NCBI GenBank assembly: GCA_029938185.1
Contig: JAOZVK010000268.1
Location: forward strand, 1-7,818
Length of the DNA: 7,818 nucleotides
Reading direction: 5' to 3'
DNA from: Bacteroidales bacterium
GTDB lineage: Bacteria > Bacteroidota > Bacteroidia > Bacteroidales > JAOZVK01
Position numbers and translations under genes: made by a program. The notes below the pieces were generated by a model, which saw only the letters and a program-made list of their open reading frames with translations, did no database searches and was not told the origin of the DNA. Below are positions 1 through 7,261 of the stretch, one piece after another; within the stretch, counting starts at the first letter, position 1, and every line of letters begins with the position of its first letter.

Positions 1-62
1 TTAACATGGGGCAACGCCCTATGTATAAATGCATTCGTAAGCAAGAACGCCCTGAGGGCAAA
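1..62. repeat. REP-like pair of GGGC/GCCC hairpins at the left edge
   Basis: Two short hairpins stand close together: ACATGGGGC (4-12) with GCCCTATGT (16-24) around AAC, and GCCC (49-52) with GGGC (56-59) around TGA. They are the most GC-rich sequence in this flank. Paired palindromes with GGGC/GCCC cores look like the REP or BIME elements that IS200-like REP-associated transposases mobilise; I recall similar 'CATAGGGCGTTGCCC' sequences as common in Bacteroidota intergenic DNA, but this is memory, not a search. The element probably continues past base 1. No transposase gene lies in the window. Confidence 0.45.
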
Positions 63-308
63 AGCAATAAAATACATTGCATAGTTTTTTTTATGAATAC
101 ACTAATTATTAAATACTAATAAAAATGATTTAATAGTTTAATTATCAAATAGTTTTAAGTTCGTAAAGTAGAATTATACAGGTTTATTAAAGCCTTTCCT
201 GTTTTTAGTTGTTAAAAATTCCTAATCGGCGGACTTTTATTTGCCATATTTCTATGTGTTTAGTTTGCCTTGCAAGTTCCTCGTTATAAAGCGTTAAAAT
301 TCGGACAC
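63..308. other. Intergenic DNA left of the hairpins, no gene seen
   Basis: AT-rich up to about 190, then less so. ACAGG (179-183) and CCTGT (197-201) could pair over a 15-base loop and are followed by T5 on the plus strand, a weak terminator-like form for rightward transcription. From the 339-453 hairpin leftward to TAA at 205-207 the minus strand stays open for about 70 codons and includes LYNEELARQTKHIEIWQI. There is no ATG, and the frame runs through the hairpin and the terminator-like stem, so I treat it as repeat sequence or at most a gene remnant. Confidence 0.4.
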
Positions 309-345
309 AAAAAAAGCGTGGGAACTGTAACCCTATCCGCTTTTT
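309..345 (-). terminator. Terminator-like hairpin with T-run
   Basis: Read on the minus strand, AAAAAGCG (345-338) pairs with CGCTTTTT (318-311). Inside it GGG (333-331) pairs with CCC (322-320). The 3' arm ends in a run of seven T (315-309). This is the form of an intrinsic terminator for leftward transcription; the plus strand has a shorter T5, so weak two-way action is possible. The nearest leftward genes are the jet genes, about 480 bases upstream, so it could end a read-through jet transcript or belong to the neighbouring repeat. Confidence 0.45.
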
Positions 346-453
346 GAGGTATCGCCAAACACCCACAGTTACAAATAAGAACAGCCCACGCCATAGGCGT
401 GAGCATCCGTCTTATTTCTTGTAACTGTTAAAAATTGGCGATTTTCAAAAAGC
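339..453. repeat. 115-bp imperfect hairpin, possible structured RNA or repeat
   Basis: Three blocks pair in order across this stretch: GCTTTTTGA (339-347) with TCAAAAAGC (445-453), ATCGCCAA (about 351-358) with TTGGCGAT, and CAGTTACAA (366-374) with TTGTAACTG (about 419-427). AATAAG (374-379) pairs with CTTATT (411-416), and CACGCC/GGCGTG (387-392/396-401) closes over ATA. Unpaired patches separate the helices, so this looks like a folded RNA or a multi-block repeat more than a simple palindrome. Its 339-345 part is shared with the terminator-like hairpin at 309-345, so only one of the two can form on a single RNA. I cannot name the family. Confidence 0.6.
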
Positions 454-730
454 AAGAAAATAAGCTAAACGCTTTTTATTTTAATATTTTATTTTTGTTA
501 TGTCATAAGTTTTGTTTTTAAATGAATTTTCTAATCGGTCATTAATATTTCTGCATATTCATCATAATTCACATTATCTATTTCCACGTTTCAAAATAAT
601 GACTTATAAATCTATAAATTCCATTTTCATAGAATTATCCGTTTTATATTAAATGCAAATTTATAAAATTTATTATTCAAATCGTTGAATTTCATTTTTT
701 ATTTTTTATAATCGGTTTTGCAACTGCACA
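454..730. other. AT-rich spacer downstream of the operon, no clear gene
   Basis: Very AT-rich. On the minus strand there are only short open frames: 22 codons from ATG at 695, 8 codons from an overlapping ATG at 630, 18 codons from GTG at 587, and a frame ending at TAA 481-483 whose last residues include RLENSFKNKTYDITKIKY. Each shifts frame relative to the previous one, so a small decayed gene is conceivable but not demonstrated. I see no tRNA, terminator or recognisable motif. Confidence 0.4.
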
Positions 731-833
731 TATCGGTAACTGCTTGGTGGCGGTGGTTTTGGACTGTTTTTTTGTGTGCTACGCACACCAAAAAAACAGC
801 CCAAAACCACTGACAACCAAGCAAATGTTAGGT
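731..833 (-). repeat. Hairpin element A, directly downstream of jetD (attC-like)
   Basis: Second copy of the same kind of element, in the same orientation as B. Its left end (731-754) matches 7265-7288 with two differences and its right end (809-830) matches 7354-7375 with one. The inner stem is different: 752-779 pairs with 783-811 around TAC, with a central GTGTGC/GCACAC and a T7/A7 block. On the coding strand it opens with ACCTAAC, an exact RYYYAAC box that contains the jetD stop codon. At its far end the matching box is degenerate (GATATGT against GTTAGGT in B). Whether or not it is a recombination site, it would fold at the 3' end of the jet mRNA and could stabilise or terminate it. No U-tract follows directly, so it is not a standard intrinsic terminator. 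Confidence 0.7.
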
Positions 834-1706
834 TCTCTTTCTTTCCATTAATATTTCTTGCGATACCACTTTCTTATATTTATCTATTAAATTTACAACT
901 TCTATTATTTCTTTGTGTTGTTTAAAATCAAAGTTTTTTATGCGTTTGTCATTTAATTGTTTATCATAATCCTCATAATTATTAAAACGTTTAAAATATT
1001 CTTCTAAGTTGTTAGGGACAAAAAAATCACACCTTTCGTATCCTATTTTTTTCTTGAAATCTGATATATAAATAATTAATGCTGGTAAATCAAAATCTCC
1101 AAAATGCAAATAATTATTAGGAATACTCTGTAACCAATCAATATAAGAATTGTTGTTGTATCGTAATAAAAATAGCGGTTTATATTGTGTAAATAAATGT
1201 TTATATTTATGAATTAATTTAAAAGTTTCTGTATTTTCTATTCCTATTATAGTAATATCATTATCAATCGTAAAATTCTTATAATCAACAATGTAATTCC
1301 ATAAACCTTGTGTTGAATTTAATGAAATTTTTTTATCATTTAATTTACCAGTAATGTTTATATATGTATTTAGAAAAAAACCATCAAATACTCTAAAATT
1401 TCTGTCCTTTGTATTTGAAGCATATAAAGCTCCTTCTGCTCTTGTTGGATTTTCATCTTCTTTGTAACCAATAAATTTTTCTAAATTTGTAATTCCTTTA
1501 CTAAATAAATACTCTCTCAATGTTTTTTCATTGGGGCAATAAATATATTTCGTTTTTCCTTTTGATTTTGGTTCGGGTAAAGCAAAGTCGGCAATGAAAG
1601 TTTCTAATAATTTTGTATTTATTTTAGAATTGAACTTACCAATAGCAATATACTCACCTTGAATAAGTTTTAATAATAATTTTGCATAAGTTTTGGAAAT
1701 TTTCAT
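828..1706 (-). CDS. jetD: JetD: Wadjet Toprim/TopoVI-like nuclease (DUF2220-type)
   Basis: Last gene, 292 aa. JetD is the subunit that cleaves DNA after the JetABC motor has identified a small circle. The N-terminal part has a winged-helix-like start (about 1-45, LLLKLIQGEYI) and a linking domain to about 145. A Toprim-like core follows: ITIIGIENTETF with the catalytic-type Glu157, then HFGDFDLPAL with the D-x-D pair Asp204/Asp206. Near the C-terminus VVSQEIL (Gln283-Glu284) matches the conserved '..QE.l' tail of this family. All the acidic residues needed for metal binding appear present. At 292 aa it is clearly shorter than the ~380-400 aa I recall for type I JetD; the reduction lies ahead of the Toprim core, so it may belong to another Wadjet type. 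Start and jetC stop share one base (TAATG), which implies translational coupling. The stop TAA (828-830) lies inside the boundary box of hairpin element A, so the gene ends exactly where the repeat begins. Confidence 0.9.
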   Translation of the reverse strand: MKISKTYAKLLLKLIQGEYIAIGKFNSKINTKLLETFIADFALPEPKSKGKTKYIYCPNEKTLREYLFSKGITNLEKFIGYKEDENPTRAEGALYASNTKDRNFRVFDGFFLNTYINITGKLNDKKISLNSTQGLWNYIVDYKNFTIDNDITIIGIENTETFKLIHKYKHLFTQYKPLFLLRYNNNSYIDWLQSIPNNYLHFGDFDLPALIIYISDFKKKIGYERCDFFVPNNLEEYFKRFNNYEDYDKQLNDKRIKNFDFKQHKEIIEVVNLIDKYKKVVSQEILMERKRT

Positions 1707-4700
1707 TAGTCGATAGTTATTTGTTTTATTGCTCTTGTTTTATTATTATTTGTTTTCACAAAATCATATACATGTCTGTAAACAAGTGCATTATTTTCAA
1801 CAGGTGAACCATTTATCATAACTATACCTCTTTCGTTGGCATATTTTATAAGACTTTTAATGTTTTTTGGGTGGATACGTCCTATTTCGTCCATTATGCA
1901 GTGTAAACTGAAATCACTAAATTTTTTGGATATTTTTGTTTTGTAAACATTTAATAATGTGATATATATCATTGCTTTAACAAGAATATCTGTTCCTTCT
2001 GAACCGATGTCTGTTAGTTTTTCCTGCCAATTAGTATCTTTTCCGTTTTCAATAACTCTGAATTTTAAGTCAAAAGTATCTTTTAATGAAATTTCTGTAA
2101 GTTTACTATCGTTAAGGTTTGTTAATAAGGCAGTTAAAAGCTGTAATGCCTTTTCGTTAGTTTGTGCAATATCAACACCACTAAATAAATTTGCTTCTCC
2201 AAAATTGAAGTGATTTTCATCATCAAATTTTTTTATTTCTTGAAATGTTTGCACTATCTTATTTTGTGAAGGTTCTGTTTTAAGCTCAACTTTTTCAACT
2301 ACTCCTATAAAATTACGTTTGTTTAAATCCTTGTTCATTTTATTTTTCACAATATCAAAAATATCATCATATTTTGATGTGAGACGCTTAATATCACCAA
2401 CAATAAGTTTTATTAATTGTGCATACAAATCAGTAAAATATTTTTTATATTCTGCATATTTATTTTCTGCAACAAATTCAGTTAAGTTTTCTGCAAAGGT
2501 TGTTAATTCTTCGTTATTACTAATTTTTTCGGGAAAGTTAAATATATTCTTCTCTTTAAAAGGGCTTAAAAATTTGCTCACCTTATTTTGTAAGGTTTGT
2601 GTATGCTCATTTACAGCGATATACAATCCATTTATTTGTTTAATTAATGTGGCAATTTCTAATTTATCACTTTTAAATTCAGACTGTAAAATATAATATT
2701 CTACTTCCTTATAAACTTCAATAGTCAATTCATTAGTTTTAAAATCGTCATATTCTTTATTCTGATTTTCGATATTTTCTATAACTTTATTATTTTCTGA
2801 AATTTTATTGCTTACATTTTTTTGTTTTCCTGTTAATATTGCTTTTTCACTATTGTGTGCTGTTTCTAATTTTTCAAGATTAGAATTAGCTTCTAACATT
2901 GTTTCTTCAAAATCATTGAGTTTATCTATCCATTCTTTTTTATCTTTTTTGTATTCAATAACAGTTTTATTCAATTTATCTATTATTTTCAGTTTATCTT
3001 CGTTTTCACTAATTGTTTTTTCAATTTTTGTAATTATTTCAGTATTAGCACCTTTGCCGTTTAACTCGTTTTCTTTATCTAATTCATATTGTTCTTTTAT
3101 TTCTTTTTGTTTTTCTAAAAAAACGGATAGCTGACTAACTAATTTTTCTTGGTCGCCTTTTGTGTCTTTTCCTAATTCATTTATTTCCGTATTTTTCCGT
3201 ATTTTTTTATTTTTTATTTGTTCGTTGTAGTTAATTTCAATTTCTTGATTATTCTTTTTTAATAATCTTATTTTTTTTTCAAATTCAACTATTTGTGGGT
3301 GAATTTTAGCAAGTTCTTCTATTTTTTTCTTTTTAGATTGATTTTCTAATTCTTCTAATTTGAAGTTATTTTTGTTGTTACGGATTTCTAATTGCTGGCT
3401 TTCACTTTTCAGTTTAGAAATTTGTTTATTCAAAGGTTTAATTTTATTATTATATTTTTTCTCTATTTTTACTTTATTATTTTCATGTTCATTAAATAGA
3501 GTTTCTAATTTAGTTCGAAAATCTTTTTCTTGTTTAGATAACTCTTTCAATTCCAAATTATAATCTGCAATAGATTTTATTTCATTTGGTATTTCTTCTA
3601 AATTTATATTTACTCCATATAGTAACTTATTTATATTTTGAATATTAGGGGATAATTGATGTGAAAATAATATGTCTTCGTTACAAACCTTGCCGATTGT
3701 TTCTTGCCAACCTTTGTAATTTTTATTTAGATATTCATAAAATGAGTTTTCAAAAGACAGTAATTTTTCGTTGATATTATTAATACGTTTTGTTATTTTA
3801 TTTTTGTTATTTTCAATTTCTTTTTTTGTATTTTCATAGCTATTTTGAAGTTCTTTATTCTCATATCCACTTTTGTCAATAAATTTTTCTATTGATGTTT
3901 CTGTTTGTTTCAGAACATAATTATTGTCTGTAATTTGCTTTTTATTATCGGATATTTCTTTTTCAATTTCATTAATATCAGATTTTAGATAGTTAGTTTG
4001 CTCAATAGTATTACGTTGCTTTTCTAATTTTGCTAAGAAACCAGAGCTTGTTTCTTTTTGATTATCAAGTTCTTTTTGTTGTTTTCTGAAACTAATAAAT
4101 AAATTATCTTTCCATTCATCAAAACGTTTATTTATTAATTCTCTCTGACGAAGTTCAAAGGCTGTCAATTCATTTTTTTTAGTTTCTATTGAATTTTTGT
4201 AAGTGTTTGTTTGGTTCTTTAATTTTTCAAATAAACTCTCAAATTTATTCTCAACTGTTTCGTATTTTGATAAAAGTATTTTTAATTCTTTTTGTTTTGC
4301 TGTGTTTTCTTCTTTTATAAAATCTTTTTCATCTACAAATTTAAGAATTGTATTTATTCCTGTCAAATCATATTTTTGCACCGAATTATAATAACTTATT
4401 TTTTTATTAGTTTCTGTTATATTATTTTCGTTAATACTTGCTGTTTTCTTAAAACTATCTGACTGTTTTTTATATTGTTGTTTTATTTCTTCTGCTTTTT
4501 GAGTTAATTCTTTTTGTATTTGTGTAAATTTAGATAGTTCTTTTTTTGATAAGTCATCAAGTATTTCAATCGCTTTTAAGTTACTACCTAATTGTCCTGC
4601 TGTTAATATTTTTTCTTGTTCTAATTGTTTTATATCATCATGAATTTTGATAATTTGTTCGGCTTTTTTTTTAATATTTTTATAATTATTTATGTCATGA

Positions 4701-5407
4701 TAATCTTTTTTGAAATCGTCTAAATGCTGTTCTAATGAAAGTAAATCTACTGTATTAGTTTTATTATCTTCTAAAAAGTCATTTTGACTAATTGATTGAA
4801 TAATTGTGTTTTTAATACTATCTGATTTAAGTTCGGAATTAAGAAAAATGCTACTTATTGTTTTAGGAATATTTTGATAAACAGGACTTTGTGTTATTGA
4901 ATAATTTTTAAACTCACTCATTGCTTTATTTTTTGCAGAAATTGCACCATAAAGAATATTGCGATAATCCGAAAATTTTGTTATTTGCCTATGAACTCTA
5001 ATCTTTTGACTTCTTAATTTAGCTATTATATCCTCTGGATTAAGAGCAATAAAACCTTTTGCTGTTTCTTCAACAAAATATTTTTTGTCATAAATAGCTT
5101 GTATAAACCTGTAACATATACGATTATGTTCTTTGTGTAGCCATATCATATATTTTGTATTTTCAGATGCAACTTCATAAATTATGTGAGAATTTGGTTT
5201 TGCCAAATAAAACTCACCAAAACTATCTTGTTTCGCCTTTATTCCTAATTTTTGACTGTCTGCATTATAAAAAAATAAAATTGCACGCTGAATAGTGCTT
5301 TTTCCTGTCCCTTGGTCTCCTGTAAAATGCACGTTACCGTCCAACAAAAGTTCCTGAAAATCAAAACTTGCACTTTTTATTAAAACTATTTTATTTAAAA
5401 ATTTCAT
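1706..5407 (-). CDS. jetC: JetC: Wadjet SMC-like ATPase (MksB/MukB-type motor)
   Basis: Third gene, 1233 aa, the motor of the complex; ATP hydrolysis by the dimerised heads drives DNA loop extrusion. The N-terminal head carries a clear Walker A, GDQGTGKST (residues 30-38). Long Lys/Glu/Asn-rich coiled coils run from about 230 to 555 and from about 615 to 930. Between them is a hinge-like block at about 556-607 (with GWQETIGKVCNEDILF and LLYGVNINL). The C-terminal head follows, with a signature-position motif GSEGTD (1135-1140) and Walker B CIMDE (1170-1174; D1173, E1174), then IGRIHP and a NGSP switch segment. The signature is not the usual LSGGQ. This head-coil-hinge-coil-head order excludes unrelated ABC proteins, while the neighbours separate it from chromosomal Smc, MukB and SbcC. 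Eleven bases follow jetB with no strong Shine-Dalgarno. The TAA stop overlaps the jetD ATG by one base. Codon 711-713 region lies over a run of nine A on the coding strand (3271-3279), yet the frame is intact. Confidence 0.95.
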   Translation of the reverse strand: MKFLNKIVLIKSASFDFQELLLDGNVHFTGDQGTGKSTIQRAILFFYNADSQKLGIKAKQDSFGEFYLAKPNSHIIYEVASENTKYMIWLHKEHNRICYRFIQAIYDKKYFVEETAKGFIALNPEDIIAKLRSQKIRVHRQITKFSDYRNILYGAISAKNKAMSEFKNYSITQSPVYQNIPKTISSIFLNSELKSDSIKNTIIQSISQNDFLEDNKTNTVDLLSLEQHLDDFKKDYHDINNYKNIKKKAEQIIKIHDDIKQLEQEKILTAGQLGSNLKAIEILDDLSKKELSKFTQIQKELTQKAEEIKQQYKKQSDSFKKTASINENNITETNKKISYYNSVQKYDLTGINTILKFVDEKDFIKEENTAKQKELKILLSKYETVENKFESLFEKLKNQTNTYKNSIETKKNELTAFELRQRELINKRFDEWKDNLFISFRKQQKELDNQKETSSGFLAKLEKQRNTIEQTNYLKSDINEIEKEISDNKKQITDNNYVLKQTETSIEKFIDKSGYENKELQNSYENTKKEIENNKNKITKRINNINEKLLSFENSFYEYLNKNYKGWQETIGKVCNEDILFSHQLSPNIQNINKLLYGVNINLEEIPNEIKSIADYNLELKELSKQEKDFRTKLETLFNEHENNKVKIEKKYNNKIKPLNKQISKLKSESQQLEIRNNKNNFKLEELENQSKKKKIEELAKIHPQIVEFEKKIRLLKKNNQEIEINYNEQIKNKKIRKNTEINELGKDTKGDQEKLVSQLSVFLEKQKEIKEQYELDKENELNGKGANTEIITKIEKTISENEDKLKIIDKLNKTVIEYKKDKKEWIDKLNDFEETMLEANSNLEKLETAHNSEKAILTGKQKNVSNKISENNKVIENIENQNKEYDDFKTNELTIEVYKEVEYYILQSEFKSDKLEIATLIKQINGLYIAVNEHTQTLQNKVSKFLSPFKEKNIFNFPEKISNNEELTTFAENLTEFVAENKYAEYKKYFTDLYAQLIKLIVGDIKRLTSKYDDIFDIVKNKMNKDLNKRNFIGVVEKVELKTEPSQNKIVQTFQEIKKFDDENHFNFGEANLFSGVDIAQTNEKALQLLTALLTNLNDSKLTEISLKDTFDLKFRVIENGKDTNWQEKLTDIGSEGTDILVKAMIYITLLNVYKTKISKKFSDFSLHCIMDEIGRIHPKNIKSLIKYANERGIVMINGSPVENNALVYRHVYDFVKTNNNKTRAIKQITID

Positions 5408-5418
5408 TCTTATTTAGT

Positions 5419-6000
5419 TTATTCCGAAAGTTTATCTGATATATTAATTGAGTTAAAAAATTTTTCTAAATAGCTAAATGCTGCTAAAACTTTATATTCC
5501 TCAGAATAGGGGTTTTGTAATTCAATAAAAGTTTCATTCACAAGATGTTCTATAATCTTATCAATCTGTTCTGATGGTTTTTCTTTGTTGAACTCGTGGT
5601 ATTGTTTTAGTTTTTTAAGTTTATTTGCTAATTCTTCGTTAGTTCTGCATTGTAAGAGTATTTTTGTAGGTGAAAAAATAGTTCCTTGACTAAAAATGAT
5701 TTTAACAGCACTTGCATAATATCTAAAAAAGTCCAATATATCAAGCCATTTATACGCCTGCTCTATTTTGCGTTCTAAGTTTTGTTTTTTTTCTTTGCGA
5801 CTAAAATAATAATAGCCTGCTCCTTTTTCTAAAATAAAACCAATATTAAGAAAATAATCTCTCAGCAATTCAAAATTATCATTTCTATCAATCACTCTAA
5901 ATAAGTCTTTTGTTTCATCATTAGTGCTGTCTTCACTAATAAAATTCCCTTTGCTAAGAAAATCGAAAATATCAATTGTTACAGATGGTAAAGCTGGCAT
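5419..6000 (-). CDS. jetB: JetB: Wadjet KITE-family subunit (MksE/DUF4194 type)
   Basis: Second gene, 193 aa, the usual size for a JetB/MksE subunit. KITE proteins are tandem winged-helix dimers that bind the kleisin and contact DNA in SMC complexes of the MukBEF/MksBEF kind. A first winged-helix segment is visible at about residues 41-67, where FELLRDYFLNIGFILEKG leads into an aromatic beta wing (AGYYYF). This pattern of a short helix, a '..LGfiLe.g' turn and a strand is typical of DUF4194-like proteins. A second helical domain follows at about 140-180 (DKIIEHLVNETFIEL, then a helix containing LAAFSYLEKFF). There is no signal peptide or membrane segment. The ATG at 6000 lies 9 bases after the jetA stop, and the stop lies 11 bases before jetC, so the gene is almost certainly co-transcribed with both. 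The family call combines size, fold pattern and position. Confidence 0.85.
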   Translation of the reverse strand: MPALPSVTIDIFDFLSKGNFISEDSTNDETKDLFRVIDRNDNFELLRDYFLNIGFILEKGAGYYYFSRKEKKQNLERKIEQAYKWLDILDFFRYYASAVKIIFSQGTIFSPTKILLQCRTNEELANKLKKLKQYHEFNKEKPSEQIDKIIEHLVNETFIELQNPYSEEYKVLAAFSYLEKFFNSINISDKLSE

Positions 6001-6009
6001 ATTAAAAAT

Positions 6010-7227
6010 TTATTTGGGTAAAATAACTGCGTATTCTATTGTGTTAAATTCCTCATTATTAGTGTTATTGTAAATGTTATATTTTTCAGTTATATTTATA
6101 TCATCACTATATTGCGAAGCAAATTGGCAATATAATGTAATACGTTTATTAATTGGCATATTCATATTATATTTATAATCAATTAAAAAATCAAACAAAT
6201 TTTCACTTTGAGAATTAAAAGATAATTTTATTTTTTCCATATTTATTCGTTGTTTTTCTTCTGTATTTTCATTAAAAAATTCATTTTCAATAGGGGTTTC
6301 ATCAGATTTAATATTTAAAAGTTTTCGTTTTTTCTTAGAATTTATGTTTTCAATTAATTCAATTCCGTTTTCTGTTTCTAAAAATGCAAGAGATGGCTTT
6401 GTAGAAAATCTTAAATCCTGTTGAAAAAATAAAGAAGTCTCGTTTTGAATAATTGTTTCAAAATTGGAAGTAGTGCGTAAAATTAATTCATTTTTTAATT
6501 CTTTTAGCTTAATAATTTTTTTTGTTAGTTCTGTTTGTAATTTTACTTGATTAAGATAAACAATAATTTTTTGTGTAATATCTATCCAGTTTTTATGAGC
6601 AACCGATAATTTTTTATGCAAATTTGCAACAATTTGTAATAAATCATTGTCGCCTGATGTTTTAATAAAAAACTTCCAATTGTCTTTTTTTAAAAGCTCT
6701 GTAATATCATTCATTAAAACATTAATCTTTTTTCTTCTCTTATCATAATTCTCTAATTTTATTTTTTTTAATTTATAATTCTGTTCGGTTGCTATTACAT
6801 TTTCAACATTATCTCTAATATTATTTATATTTTGCAAAATATCTTGTCCAATATCTCTTAAATTACGTTTTATTTTGTTAAGATAAATTTGTTTCTCTTC
6901 ATATTTATTTTCTTTTTCATAGTAATCAAAATTTTCTCTTATATCTCTAATAATCCACTCTGTATATTCAGTATTAATTTCTTTGTAATTATCCGTAAAT
7001 TTGTCAAGAAAATCTCTTAGACTTGAACTAAGTTCAATATTATCTCTTCCTGATTTTATTAAAATATTTTTTTCTATTAGCTCTTCAATTCTATGTGCCT
7101 CATAGTCAAAATTCAATAAATCATCATATCTTACAGCTTTTTTTTGAGTGCTGAAAATGATGTCAATTAATTTTCTCTCCTTATTTAGAAGTGCAATAAA
7201 ATCGCTTATTTTGTTGAATAAGAACAT
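6010..7227 (-). CDS. jetA: JetA: Wadjet kleisin-like subunit (MksF/EptA type)
   Basis: First gene of the operon, 405 aa. JetA is the kleisin that bridges the two JetC heads and carries JetB in the cytoplasmic Wadjet SMC complex. The protein starts with a small helical, winged-helix-like domain (about residues 1-75, with MFLFNKISDF at the start). Long charged helices likely to be coiled coil follow (about 85-185 and 195-260), then a Lys/Glu/Asn-rich linker (about 295-330) and a compact C-terminal domain (about 335-405). That layout suits a kleisin whose two ends bind different parts of the SMC. It is somewhat shorter than the ~480-500 aa I recall for type I JetA. The ATG at 7227 is the first possible start after the in-frame TAG at 7264-7266, which lies inside hairpin element B; a weak GAGA lies about 9 bases upstream. 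Nine bases separate it from jetB. The identification rests mainly on context and architecture, since kleisin sequences diverge quickly. Confidence 0.82.
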   Translation of the reverse strand: MFLFNKISDFIALLNKERKLIDIIFSTQKKAVRYDDLLNFDYEAHRIEELIEKNILIKSGRDNIELSSSLRDFLDKFTDNYKEINTEYTEWIIRDIRENFDYYEKENKYEEKQIYLNKIKRNLRDIGQDILQNINNIRDNVENVIATEQNYKLKKIKLENYDKRRKKINVLMNDITELLKKDNWKFFIKTSGDNDLLQIVANLHKKLSVAHKNWIDITQKIIVYLNQVKLQTELTKKIIKLKELKNELILRTTSNFETIIQNETSLFFQQDLRFSTKPSLAFLETENGIELIENINSKKKRKLLNIKSDETPIENEFFNENTEEKQRINMEKIKLSFNSQSENLFDFLIDYKYNMNMPINKRITLYCQFASQYSDDINITEKYNIYNNTNNEEFNTIEYAVILPK

Positions 7228-7261
7228 TTGTAATTCTCTGTTATTATGTTGTTTAAATTGA

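Noticed and set aside
205..410. Minus-strand open frame of about 68 codons containing LYNEELARQTKHIEIWQI
   Set aside because: No ATG start, and it reads through half of the 115-bp hairpin and the terminator-like stem; more likely repeat sequence. A search for protein homologues could revive it.
1..827. CRISPR array or tRNA gene in the left flank
   Set aside because: No regularly spaced direct repeats and no cloverleaf or CCA-type 3' end could be found; the structure there is all inverted repeats.
731..833. Element A as a standard Rho-independent terminator of the jet operon
   Set aside because: The stem is long, but the T7 block is inside the stem and no T-run follows the hairpin on the minus strand; it may still affect the mRNA end.
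1959..4391. Plus-strand open frames opposite jetC (for example 1959-2213, 2319-2696, 2808-3134, 3360-3563, 4203-4391)
   Set aside because: Antisense shadows of the Lys/Glu/Asn-rich jetC coding sequence; their Ser/Phe/Leu-rich products have no domain-like pattern and no independent signals.
1706..5407. JetC as a housekeeping Smc, MukB or SbcC
   Set aside because: The neighbours are a KITE-like, a kleisin-like and a Toprim nuclease gene in jetABCD order, the signature is not LSGGQ, and no sbcD-like nuclease or scp genes are present.
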